Notes under the pieces: model-generated | The model's database searches: none | The model's input: the letters and a program-made list of their open reading frames with translations, nothing else | What the model was told of the DNA's origin: nothing | Assembly (NCBI RefSeq): GCF_001613505.1 | Contig: NZ_BDCM01000016.1 | Span: 62,001 to 126,000 of the forward strand | From: Nocardia mikamii NBRC 108933 | GTDB taxonomy: Bacteria > Actinomycetota > Actinomycetes > Mycobacteriales > Mycobacteriaceae | Direction of reading: 5' to 3' | Length of the DNA: 64,000 nucleotides | Shown here: positions 48,778-57,317 of the stretch, in pieces | How the letters are laid out: each line of letters opens with the position of its first letter | Position numbering within the stretch: the first letter of the stretch is position 1 | Made by a program: the position numbers and the translations under genes

Positions 48778-48807
48778 ATGAGTGTGCTCATTAATGAGCA
48801 TACTCAT
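48778..48807. promoter_or_regulatory. Large palindrome, TetR operator
   Basis: Two 15-base arms, complementary at 14 positions, centred between 48792 and 48793 with no spacer. Each arm contains ATGAG and GCTCAT elements, so the site could hold two overlapping dimers. It lies between the TetR gene (- strand) and the DUF2804 gene (+ strand). Confidence 0.75.
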
Positions 48808-48959
48808 AGCTACCAGAAGTGCAACATGTCCGGCATGACGTCGGACATGCTCGCCGGTCATCGCCTCGTCGCGCGCGTGGCCTGTTCGCGACGACCGGCA
48901 CGGCCGCGACAATGGATCGACCGCGGTCGCGGCGACCGCGGCAGCGAAGGAGGGCCACG

Positions 48960-49946
48960 ATGGCCGAATGGGTGACCACGGAGCGCGAGATCACCGCGAG
49001 CGTCGATCTGTGCACGCCGCGGGGCCGGCTGAACCCCGACGCGGTGGGCTGGACGCGCCGGCCGCTGCACCGGGCGAATCTGCGTGGCTGGGGTCGCACC
49101 AAGCGATGGGAGTACTGGGGCATCGTCACTCCCGATCACATCGTCGGAATCGTGCTGACGTCGCTGGATTACGCCGGGCTGCAAGGGATCTACCTGCTCG
49201 ACCGGGTGAACGGCACCGAGATCGTCAAGGATGTGGTGACGCCGTTCGCGCGCGGTGTGCACCTTCCCGACCGCAGCGGCGCCGGCACCGCGTCCGGGCA
49301 TGCCGGCGATCTGGTGATCGAATTGCGCAACGATCCGGGTGGCACCAGGATTCACGCCGCCACCCCGCGGATCGATATCGATCTGACGGCCGGGCTGCCG
49401 GCGGGACACGAATCGCTGGGGGTCGTGGTGCCCTGGAGTGCCGGGCGCTTCCAGTACACCGTGAAGGATCTCGGCCGCCCGGTCTCGGGCACCCTCACCG
49501 TGGACGGCGTCGCCTACGTGATCGACGACGGATTCGCCGTCCTCGACCACGGGCGCGGGAAGTGGCCGTACTCGATCGCGTGGAACTGGGCCGCCGGCTG
49601 CGGGGCGGAGGCGGCGATCCAGCTCGGCGGCACGTGGACCGACGGCACGGGTTCGACCGAGAACGCGCTGTTCGTGGGCGGGCGGTTGCACAAGATCGGC
49701 GACGAGCTGGAGTGGGTGTACGACCGCCGGGATTGGTTGCGGCCGTGGCAGATACGCGGTCCGCGCGTCGCCGTGGAGTTCACTCCCTTCCATGTGCGCG
49801 AATCCCGGACCGCACTGGGTGTGCTGGCCAACGACACTCATCAGTGCTTCGGGCACTTCACCGGCCGTGCCCGCACCGACGCGGGGAGCTGGGTGGAGTT
49901 CGACGGCCTCACCGGCTGGGCGGAAGAGGTGCGTAACCGCTGGTGA
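48960..49946 (+). CDS. DUF2804 protein
   Basis: 328 aa, beta-rich and Trp-rich. LCTPRGRLNPDAVGWTRRPLHRANLRGWGRTKRWEYWGIVTPDHIVGI is the characteristic DUF2804 start; VLDHGRGKWPYSIAWNWAAGCG in the middle and LRPWQIRGPRVAVEFTPFHVRESRTALGVLAND near the end. The lipocalin-like fold resembles hydroxyneurosporene/carotenoid 1,2-hydratase-type domains and may bind a lipid, by inference. GAAGGAGGG precedes ATG 48960. Divergent from the TetR gene across the palindrome. Confidence 0.8.
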   Translation: MAEWVTTEREITASVDLCTPRGRLNPDAVGWTRRPLHRANLRGWGRTKRWEYWGIVTPDHIVGIVLTSLDYAGLQGIYLLDRVNGTEIVKDVVTPFARGVHLPDRSGAGTASGHAGDLVIELRNDPGGTRIHAATPRIDIDLTAGLPAGHESLGVVVPWSAGRFQYTVKDLGRPVSGTLTVDGVAYVIDDGFAVLDHGRGKWPYSIAWNWAAGCGAEAAIQLGGTWTDGTGSTENALFVGGRLHKIGDELEWVYDRRDWLRPWQIRGPRVAVEFTPFHVRESRTALGVLANDTHQCFGHFTGRARTDAGSWVEFDGLTGWAEEVRNRW

Positions 49947-49964
49947 TCCGAAACGCCACTCACT

Positions 49965-49980
49965 CGCAATAGCTATTGCG
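49965..49980. promoter_or_regulatory. Perfect palindrome upstream of mce operon
   Basis: CGCAATAGCTATTGCG, 16 bp, perfectly self-complementary, 90 bases before the yrbEA start and just after the DUF2804 stop. The following TTGTCTTGCGGATGTAGCATTAT could hold promoter elements. Likely an operator of the ten-kilobase mce operon; the regulator is not identified. Confidence 0.55.
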
Positions 49981-50070
49981 TTCTTGTCTTGCGGATGTAG
50001 CATTATCGAAACCGAGAATGCGATTTCCGTGAGGTTGTCGCGACGTAGCGGGGTTCCGGGAGGTGGCGGC

Positions 50071-50868
50071 ATGGCGATAACTCTGCCGGGCTGGTCCCGG
50101 GGCATGTCCCGCCGTTCGGCGGGCGGGCTGCAGACCATCGGCGGGCTGTTCGCCATGTCCGCCGATGCCGTGAAATTCGCCTTCCGCCGTCCCTTTCAGA
50201 CCCGCGAATTCCTGGAGCAATCCTGGTTCGTGGCACGGGTGTCACTGCTTCCGACCCTGCTCGTGGCGATTCCGTTCACCGTGCTGGTGAGCTTCACCCT
50301 CAACATCCTGCTGCGCGAGCTGGGTGCGGCCGATCTCAGCGGCGCGGGCGCGGCGTTCGGCGCGGTCACCCAGGTGGGTCCCATGGTGACCGTGCTGATC
50401 GTCGCCGGATCCGGCGCCACCGCGATGTGCGCGGATCTGGGCTCGCGGACCATCCGCGAGGAGATCGACGCCATGGAGGTCCTGGGCATCAATCCGGTGC
50501 AGCGGCTCGTCACGCCACGCATGCTCGCTTCGGGGCTGGTGGCGCTGCTGCTGAACAGTCTGGTCTGCATCATCGGCATCGCCGGTGGTTACGTCTTCTC
50601 GGTCTATGTGCAGAACGTCAACCCCGGTGCCTTCGCCAACGGCATCACCTTGCTGACCGGGCTGAACGAAGTCGTGATCTCGGCGGTCAAGGCGCTGCTG
50701 TTCGGCCTCGTCGCCGGCCTCATCGCGTGTTATCGCGGGCTGATCGTCTCCGGTGGCGCCAAGGCCGTGGGCAATGCGGTGAACGAAACCGTGGTCTACG
50801 CCTTCATGGCGCTGTTCGTGATCAATGTCGTCGTGACCGCGATCGGCATCCAGATGACGGCCGGATGA
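50071..50868 (+). CDS. YrbEA-type ABC permease of Mce system
   Basis: 265 aa. MlaE-family permease with about five helices: SLLPTLLVAIPFTVLVSFTLNILL, VGPMVTVLIVAGSGATAMCADLGSRTIREEIDAMEVLGINPVQRLVTPRMLAS (the EExDAMxVxGxxP coupling motif), LVALLLNSLVCIIGIAGGYVF, AVKALLFGLVAGLIACYRG. With YrbEB it forms the channel for lipid import energised by an MceG/Mkl ATPase, which is not in the window. ATG 50071 follows GGGAGGTGGCGG. First gene of the operon. Confidence 0.93.
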   Translation: MAITLPGWSRGMSRRSAGGLQTIGGLFAMSADAVKFAFRRPFQTREFLEQSWFVARVSLLPTLLVAIPFTVLVSFTLNILLRELGAADLSGAGAAFGAVTQVGPMVTVLIVAGSGATAMCADLGSRTIREEIDAMEVLGINPVQRLVTPRMLASGLVALLLNSLVCIIGIAGGYVFSVYVQNVNPGAFANGITLLTGLNEVVISAVKALLFGLVAGLIACYRGLIVSGGAKAVGNAVNETVVYAFMALFVINVVVTAIGIQMTAG

Positions 50869-51725
50869 GGGGAACGGCTGTGGTACTGGAAGCGAGATAT
50901 CCGCGTGCCGTGCGGCGGGCCCGCCGGCCGGTGAAAAGCCTCGGCAGCATCGGCGATCACACCCTCTTCTATGTGCGGGCGCTGTTCGGCGCGCCGTTCG
51001 CCGCCTGGCGCTACAAGAAGGAAACCATCCGGCTCATCGCCGAGTTCAGCATGGGCTCGGGCACTTTGGCCGTTTTCGGCGGCACGGTGGTGATCGTCGG
51101 ATTCCTCACCCTGGCCACCGGGGGCACTCTGGCCGTGCAGGGCTACAGCTCGCTGGGCAATATCGGCATCGAGGCGCTGACCGGATTCCTGTCGGCCTTC
51201 ATCAACGTGCGCATCTCGGCACCGGTGGTGGCCGGCATCGGACTGGCGGCGACGTTCGGCGCGGGAGCGACCGCGCAGTTGGGCGCCATGCGGATCAACG
51301 AGGAGATCGACGCGCTGGAATCCATTGCGATCGAACCGATCGCCTATCTGGTGGGCACCCGCATCGTGGCCGGAATGATCGCGATCACCCCGCTGTACTC
51401 ACTGGCTGTGGTGGCGTCCTTCCTCGCCAGCCGGGTCACCACCGTCTTCCTGCTCGGCCAGTCCCCGGGGCTGTACGACCACTACTTCACCACCTTCCTC
51501 AATCCGCTCGATCTGGTGTGGTCGTTCGTGCAGGCGATCCTCATGGCGCTCACGATTCTGTTGATACACAGCTATTTCGGGTTCTTCGCCGCCGGTGGGC
51601 CCTCCGGCGTGGGTATCGCGGTCGGCAACGCGGTGCGGACCTCGCTGATCGCGGTCGTCTCGGTCACCCTGCTGGTCTCGTTGGCCATCTACGGCTCCAA
51701 CGGCAACTTCAACCTGTCGGGCTAG
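50865..51725 (+). CDS. YrbEB-type ABC permease of Mce system
   Basis: 286 aa from ATG 50865 (ATGA overlap); GTG 50880 with GAGGGG ahead is an alternative start. Contains LGAMRINEEIDALESIAIEPIAYLVGTRIVAGMIAI, the EExDALxxxxIxP motif of MlaE permeases, and about five helices. Pairs with YrbEA. Confidence 0.93.
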   Translation: MRGTAVVLEARYPRAVRRARRPVKSLGSIGDHTLFYVRALFGAPFAAWRYKKETIRLIAEFSMGSGTLAVFGGTVVIVGFLTLATGGTLAVQGYSSLGNIGIEALTGFLSAFINVRISAPVVAGIGLAATFGAGATAQLGAMRINEEIDALESIAIEPIAYLVGTRIVAGMIAITPLYSLAVVASFLASRVTTVFLLGQSPGLYDHYFTTFLNPLDLVWSFVQAILMALTILLIHSYFGFFAAGGPSGVGIAVGNAVRTSLIAVVSVTLLVSLAIYGSNGNFNLSG

Positions 51726-51738
51726 GGGAGAAGCCTTG

Positions 51739-52902
51739 GTGCGCAACATTTTACGTCCGATAGTGGGGCTGCTGTCGATCGCCGCGATCGCCGGGGTGGT
51801 CGGCCTGGCGGTGGTCATGTTCCGCGGCGGATTCGCCGATACCGTGCGGGTCACCGTCCTCTCACCGCGCGCCGGCCTGGTCATGTACCCCGACGCGAAG
51901 GTGAAGATGCGCGGCGTGACCGTGGGCAAGGTGGCCGCGGTGGACGAGCGGCCCGACGGACTCGCCGCGATCCAGTTGGCGATCGACGCCGATCAGGTGC
52001 GACGGATCCCGTCGAATGTGACCGTGGACATCGCCTCCACCACGGTGTTCGGTGCCAAATTCGTCGAATTCCTGCCGCCCGCGCGCAAATCCGCGTCCTC
52101 GATCCGTGCCGGCCAGATCTTCGACTCCGAGCATGTGACGGTCGAGATCAACACCATCTTCGAGCGATTGACCGCGGTGCTGGGCCAGATCGAACCGGAG
52201 AAGTTGAACGAGACGCTGGGGGCGATCGCGGGTGCGACCAACGGTCGTGGCGAACAGGTCGGGCAGATGCTCACCGATCTCGACTCGTTCCTGGCGAAGA
52301 TCCAGCCGGCCCTGCCCGCCCTGAGCCGCGAGATCGCCGCCGGGCCGAATGTGGCCGCCTCCTACGGCGACGCCGCGCCGGATCTGCTGTCCACCGCGCG
52401 CAACGCCGCCACGATCAGCCGGACCGTGGTGGACGAACAGGTGAATCTCGACGCACTGCTGGTCAATGCGATCGGCTTGGCCGATGTCGGCAATCAGGTG
52501 CTCGGCGACAACGGCGCGCCACTGGCGTCGATGCTGCACCTGCTGGTGCCCACCACCGATCTGGCCGCCGAATACGCACCGGCGCTGAAGTGTTCGATCG
52601 AGGGCCTGGACTATATGGACAATGTGAAACCGGTGCAGGTTCCGGGGATGGGCCTCACGGTCAACTTCCTGTGGGGCGCGGAACCGTATCGGTATCCGCG
52701 TGATCTGCCGAAGGTCGGCGCGTCCGGTGGTCCGCAGTGTTCGGTGCTGCCGGTGCCCTACAACGGCAAGCCCCAGTTCGTGGTGGTCGACGACGGCGCC
52801 GTGCCCTTCCCGAATACCAACCGCACCCTGCGCGTGAATCCGGATCTGCTGCAGAGCGTGCTGTTCGGGGCCGTCGATCCCACCGCCGGAGGTCCGCGAT
52901 GA
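51739..52902 (+). CDS. MceA-type lipid-import subunit
   Basis: 387 aa from GTG 51739; the TTG just before it is also in frame, and GGGGAG precedes both. N-terminal membrane helix (residues about 8-28), MCE domain near 35-115 (VTVLSPRAGLVMYPDAKVKMRGVTVGKVAAVDER), then a long helical region and a Pro/Cys-containing C-terminal domain (KCSIEGLDYMDNVKPVQVPGMG, GGPQCSVLPVPYN). Mce proteins A-F form a hexameric tube across the periplasm for lipids or sterols. Confidence 0.93.
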   Translation: MRNILRPIVGLLSIAAIAGVVGLAVVMFRGGFADTVRVTVLSPRAGLVMYPDAKVKMRGVTVGKVAAVDERPDGLAAIQLAIDADQVRRIPSNVTVDIASTTVFGAKFVEFLPPARKSASSIRAGQIFDSEHVTVEINTIFERLTAVLGQIEPEKLNETLGAIAGATNGRGEQVGQMLTDLDSFLAKIQPALPALSREIAAGPNVAASYGDAAPDLLSTARNAATISRTVVDEQVNLDALLVNAIGLADVGNQVLGDNGAPLASMLHLLVPTTDLAAEYAPALKCSIEGLDYMDNVKPVQVPGMGLTVNFLWGAEPYRYPRDLPKVGASGGPQCSVLPVPYNGKPQFVVVDDGAVPFPNTNRTLRVNPDLLQSVLFGAVDPTAGGPR

Positions 52903-53921
52903 GACAACGGGATACACCGCTGCTGAAATTCGGCGCCTTCGCGCTGGTGATGGTGGTTCTCTCCGGGTTCCTGGTGCTGGTCTTCGGCCAGTACCGCACC
53001 GGTTCGACCAACGGCTATTCGGCGGAATTCACCGACTCCTCGGGACTGCGCTCCGGAGACAGTGTGCGGGTCGCCGGTGTCGAGGTGGGACGAGTGCGGG
53101 GGGTGACGCTGCGCCCGGATCAGCGGGTGGTGGTGACCTTCGACGCGGACCGCGACATCGTGCTCACCGGAGGCATCAGGGCCGCCGTCCGCTATCTGAA
53201 TCTGGTCGGCGACCGCTATCTCGAATTGACCGACGGTCCGGGCTCGACCGCGACCCTGCGACCCGGCGCGCGCATTCCGCTCGAACGGACCACGCCCGCA
53301 CTGGATCTCGACCTCCTGCTCGGCGGCCTGAAGCCCGTGCTGCAGGGCCTGAACGCGCAGGAGGTCAACTCGCTCACCTGGTCGCTGGTGCAGATCGTGC
53401 AGGGCCAGGAGGACACGGTCGATTCGTTGCTGACCAGGACCGCCTCCTTCTCCTCGCGGCTCGCCGACACCAGCGATGTGGTGGGCAAGCTGATCGACAA
53501 CCTGAACCAGGTGATGGAGACTCTGGCGGGCAACGGCACCCAGTTCTCCGACGCCATCGACCGCCTCGAGCAACTGGTGACCCAGCTGTCGCAGGATCGC
53601 GATCCGATCGGCTCCGCGATCGACGCGCTCGACCGCGGAACCGCGTCCGTCGCAGACCTTCTCACGCAGACCCGGGCTCCCCTGGCCGACACCGTCGACC
53701 AGCTCGCGCGGCTGGCACCCGCCGTGGACGACGGTAAGGACAAGGTCGACTACGCATTGCGGCGGGCGCCGGAGAACTTCCGGAAGATGGTGCGAACCGG
53801 CTCCTACGGCAACTTCATCCAATACTTCGTGTGCGCGTTGACCATTCGAGTCAGCGATCAGTCCGGGCAGGTGGTCCAGCTGCCCTGGATCAAAACCGAG
53901 ACGGGGAGGTGTGCACCGTAA
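52899..53921 (+). CDS. MceB-type lipid-import subunit
   Basis: 340 aa. Membrane helix LLKFGAFALVMVVLSGFLVLVFGQ, MCE domain (YSAEFTDSSGLRSGDSVRVAGVEVGRVRGVTLRPDQRVVV), long coiled helices to residue about 300, and a C-terminal GNFIQYFVCALTIRVSDQSG...TGRCAP typical for MceB. ATGA overlap with mceA and a 1-base overlap (TAATG) with mceC. Confidence 0.93.
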   Translation: MRQRDTPLLKFGAFALVMVVLSGFLVLVFGQYRTGSTNGYSAEFTDSSGLRSGDSVRVAGVEVGRVRGVTLRPDQRVVVTFDADRDIVLTGGIRAAVRYLNLVGDRYLELTDGPGSTATLRPGARIPLERTTPALDLDLLLGGLKPVLQGLNAQEVNSLTWSLVQIVQGQEDTVDSLLTRTASFSSRLADTSDVVGKLIDNLNQVMETLAGNGTQFSDAIDRLEQLVTQLSQDRDPIGSAIDALDRGTASVADLLTQTRAPLADTVDQLARLAPAVDDGKDKVDYALRRAPENFRKMVRTGSYGNFIQYFVCALTIRVSDQSGQVVQLPWIKTETGRCAP

Positions 53922-54955
53922 TGCTGCATTATCGCGGCGCTCATCTGTTGCGTCCCGGACTGGTCGGGATCGTGATGATGGTCTGCGTCATCCTGATCGG
54001 CCTGCAGTCGCAGAAGTTCATGGCATGGGGCACCACCGTGCGCTACCAGGCGCTGTTCGGCGAGGCGGCCGGACTCGCGGTCGGCGACGACGTGATCGTC
54101 TCGGGCGTGCGGGTCGGCACCGTGCAGAAGGTGGTGCTGCACAACGGGGATGCGCTGGTGGTGTTCTCGGTGAACTCGACCATCCGGCTCGGCGCCGACA
54201 GTTCGGCCCACATCAAGACCGGTTCGCTGCTGGGTAGACGCGATCTCACGGTCGTCTCCGCGGGATCCGGCCGGATGCGCTCCCTCGACACCATTCCGTC
54301 GTCGCGGACCTCCTCGCCGTATTCGCTGACCGATGCCGTCGGTGATCTGAGCACCAAGACCTCGGCGATCGACATCGATTCACTCAATCGCTCCCTCGAC
54401 ATGTTGTCGGCGACGTTGAACCACATCGCACCGCAGGTGGGCCCGGCATTCGACGGGCTCACCCAGTTGTCGAAGACGATCAACAGCCGCAACGAATCGC
54501 TGCGGCAGTTGCTGACCAGCGCGGGTACGGTCACCTCGGTGCTCGCCCAGCGCGGTCAGCAGGTGAATACGCTGATCCTCAACGCGAATGCGCTGGTCGA
54601 CGTGCTCGCGCAACGCCGGCAGGAGATCGTCGATCTGCTCGCCAACACCTCGGCGGTGGCGAAGCAACTGTCGGGCCTGGTCGCCGACAACGAAGCCGCG
54701 CTCGGACCGACTCTGGACCGGCTGAACTCGATCGCCGCGATGCTCGAGAAGAATCGCGACAATATCGGCAAGGCCATACCCGGCTACGCGAAAGTCGCAC
54801 TGACACAGGGGGAAGCCGTCTCGGGCGGCCGCTTCTACAACGCCTACGTCGCGAATCTCATCGACGGCCAGGATATTCAGCCCTTCATCGACCGGGCGTT
54901 CGGCGTGAATCCGCCGGCCCAGTTCCCGCTACCGCATCCGGAGCCGCCGCGATGA
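53921..54955 (+). CDS. MceC-type lipid-import subunit
   Basis: 344 aa. Membrane helix LLRPGLVGIVMMVCVILIGLQSQKF, MCE domain (YQALFGEAAGLAVGDDVIVSGVRVGTVQKVVLHNGDALVVF), helical tube region with LRQLLTSAGTVTSVLAQRGQQVNTLILNANALVDVLAQRRQEI, and a Pro-rich end. ATG 53921 sits on the mceB stop codon. Confidence 0.93.
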   Translation: MLHYRGAHLLRPGLVGIVMMVCVILIGLQSQKFMAWGTTVRYQALFGEAAGLAVGDDVIVSGVRVGTVQKVVLHNGDALVVFSVNSTIRLGADSSAHIKTGSLLGRRDLTVVSAGSGRMRSLDTIPSSRTSSPYSLTDAVGDLSTKTSAIDIDSLNRSLDMLSATLNHIAPQVGPAFDGLTQLSKTINSRNESLRQLLTSAGTVTSVLAQRGQQVNTLILNANALVDVLAQRRQEIVDLLANTSAVAKQLSGLVADNEAALGPTLDRLNSIAAMLEKNRDNIGKAIPGYAKVALTQGEAVSGGRFYNAYVANLIDGQDIQPFIDRAFGVNPPAQFPLPHPEPPR

Positions 54956-56199
54956 GTACGAGATGGATCGTCCGGATCGCCGGTGCCGCGGTCGTCGTCG
55001 CGGTCGTGGTGACCGGAGGCGTGATCGGCTACCGAGAACTGTTGGGGCCCAGACACTTCACCGCGATATTCGCCACCGCCACCGCGATCTATCCCGGCGA
55101 CGACGTACGCGTCGCGGGGGTGAAGGTGGGGCATATCCGATCGATCACCCCGCGGGGAACGACCACCGAGATGGTGCTCGCCGTCGACCGGGATATCCGC
55201 GTGCCCACCGACGCGCGGGCGGTAATCGTGGCGCAGAGCCTGGTCGCGGCCCGCTACGTCCAATTGACGCCCGCGTATCGGACCAGCGGCCCGACGCTCG
55301 CCGACGGTGCGGTGATCCCGGTCGAACGCACCGCGGTGCCGGTGGAGTGGGACGAGATCAAGACGCAATTGACAAAGCTGGCAACGGGTTTGGGTCCCAA
55401 TGGCGACGCCGCCGGCAGTTCGATGGGCCGGTTCGTCGACAGCACCGCCGCCGCACTGAGCGACGGTAACGGGGAGAGGTTGCGGCAGATGCTGGCTCAG
55501 CTGTCCGCGGTGGGGCGCATCCTGGCCGACGGCAGCGGCAATATCGTCGACATCCTGCGGAATCTGCAGACCTTCGTGGACGCGTTGAAGGGCAGCGGTA
55601 CCCAGATCGTCCAGTTCGAGAATCGGCTCGCGACGTTGTCCAGTGTGGTCGACGACAGCACATCCGATCTGGACGCCGCGCTGCGCGAGCTGTCGGTCGC
55701 GGTGGGCGAGGTCCAGCGCTTCGTCTCCGAGAACCGCGCGAAGGCCGGCGAACAGGTGCGGCGGCTGGCGAACGTGACCCAGAATCTGGTGGATCATCGC
55801 GCGGATCTGGAGAATCTGCTGCATATCGCGCCGAACAGCATCGCCAACTTCTATCACATCTACAACCCCGACACCGGCACGGAGGCAGGGGTTTTCGAAC
55901 TCAACAACTTCTCCAACCCGATGCAGTTCATCTGCGCCGGCGTGGCCAGTATCGAGAACGCCACGGCCGCCGAATCGGGGGAGAAGTGCCGCCGGTATCT
56001 GGGTCCGATCCTGCCCCTGCTCAGTTTCAACTATCTGCCGTTCCCGGTGAGCCCGGCGACCGGGCCGGCGCCGGATCCGAACAACGTGATCTACAGCGAA
56101 CCCGATCTGGTGCCGAAGATCGTCGGACAGCAACCCGGCCCGTCGGCGCCGACGTCGCTCACCGAACTGCTCCAGCCCTGGGGGAGGCCACCGTCATGA
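54952..56199 (+). CDS. MceD-type lipid-import subunit
   Basis: 415 aa. Helix RIAGAAVVVAVVVTGGVIGYREL, MCE domain (FTAIFATATAIYPGDDVRVAGVKVGHIRSITPRGTTTEMVLAVDR), helical tube, then a C-terminal domain with IYNPDTGTEAGVFELNNFSNPMQFICAGVASIE and two Cys, followed by a Pro-rich tail. Coupled by ATGA on both sides. Confidence 0.93.
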   Translation: MSTRWIVRIAGAAVVVAVVVTGGVIGYRELLGPRHFTAIFATATAIYPGDDVRVAGVKVGHIRSITPRGTTTEMVLAVDRDIRVPTDARAVIVAQSLVAARYVQLTPAYRTSGPTLADGAVIPVERTAVPVEWDEIKTQLTKLATGLGPNGDAAGSSMGRFVDSTAAALSDGNGERLRQMLAQLSAVGRILADGSGNIVDILRNLQTFVDALKGSGTQIVQFENRLATLSSVVDDSTSDLDAALRELSVAVGEVQRFVSENRAKAGEQVRRLANVTQNLVDHRADLENLLHIAPNSIANFYHIYNPDTGTEAGVFELNNFSNPMQFICAGVASIENATAAESGEKCRRYLGPILPLLSFNYLPFPVSPATGPAPDPNNVIYSEPDLVPKIVGQQPGPSAPTSLTELLQPWGRPPS

Positions 56200-57317
56200 T
56201 CGCGCGGCTGTTGGTTCTGTGCGCGTGCGCACTGGTCACCGTCACCGGATGTGGCTGGCGCGGCGTGGATTCGCTGCCGTTGCCCGGCGCCCCAGGCCGC
56301 GGTGCGGATGCCGCGATCTACCACGTCGAAATGGCGAATGTCGGTACGCTGGTGTCGAATTCGCCGGTCATGATCGACGACGTGGTGGTGGGCAGCGTCG
56401 GGTCGATCACCGTGCGCGGCTGGCACGCCGTCGTGGACGTGTCGGTGAAACCGGATGTGGTCGTGCCCGCGAATGTGGCGGCGACCATCGGGCAGACCAG
56501 CCTGCTCGGCTCGACCCATCTGGCATTGAATCCGCCGGCCGGACAGGCGCCGAGCGGGCGCCTGCAGCCCGGGGCGACCGTGCCGCTGAACCGGACCTCG
56601 ACCTATCCGTCGACCGAACAGACCCTCGCGTCGCTGTCGGTGGTGCTCAACGGCGGCGGGATGGGTCAGATCAACGACATCATCCACAATCTCGACGCCG
56701 CGTTCTCCGGTCGCGAGGGCGCCATCCACGACCTGATTCCGCGCTTGGACGCGTTCATGACCGTGCTGGATCAGCAGCGCGACAATCTGCTCGCCACCGT
56801 GACCGGGTTGAATCGGATGGCGGAAACCTTTGCCCAGCAACGGGATACGGTCAGCGACACGTTGCGTCGGGTCGGGCCCGCGCTCGAGGTGCTGCTCACC
56901 GAGCGGCCCACCATCACCACCGCACTGGACAAATTGCGCACGTTCAGCGACACCGCGACCGAGGTGATCTCGCAGGCGCAGGCGGATCTGCTGACGAATC
57001 TGCACAACCTCGAACCGACCCTGCGGGAACTGGCCGACGTGGGGTCGAAGATCGACGGTGCGGTCTCCTTCCTCACCGTGTTCCCGTACGGGCAGTACGG
57101 CATCGACCACGGTATCCGCGGCGACTACGTCAATCTGTTCGCCACCATCGACCTCACGGTGCCGCGGTTGCGGCGCGAACTGCTGCTCGGCACGCCACTG
57201 GGAGATCCGAATGCCGTGCTGCAGGCAATGGTCGGCGACCCGGGCTACGGCAAGCAGACCGACGACCCGCTCGGTGCACCGGTGAACCCGTCCGATCCGA
57301 ACGGAGGCGGCCGATGA
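56196..57317 (+). CDS. MceE-type lipoprotein subunit
   Basis: 373 aa. Signal peptide with lipobox LVTVTGC, lipid-modified Cys at residue 19, so it is the LprK-type lipoprotein of the Mce complex. MCE domain: YHVEMANVGTLVSNSPVMIDDVVVGSVGSITVRGWHAVVDVSV. Helical tube to about 300; ends with FATIDLTVPRLRRELLLGTPLG. ATGA overlaps with mceD and mceF. Confidence 0.94.
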   Translation: MIARLLVLCACALVTVTGCGWRGVDSLPLPGAPGRGADAAIYHVEMANVGTLVSNSPVMIDDVVVGSVGSITVRGWHAVVDVSVKPDVVVPANVAATIGQTSLLGSTHLALNPPAGQAPSGRLQPGATVPLNRTSTYPSTEQTLASLSVVLNGGGMGQINDIIHNLDAAFSGREGAIHDLIPRLDAFMTVLDQQRDNLLATVTGLNRMAETFAQQRDTVSDTLRRVGPALEVLLTERPTITTALDKLRTFSDTATEVISQAQADLLTNLHNLEPTLRELADVGSKIDGAVSFLTVFPYGQYGIDHGIRGDYVNLFATIDLTVPRLRRELLLGTPLGDPNAVLQAMVGDPGYGKQTDDPLGAPVNPSDPNGGGR

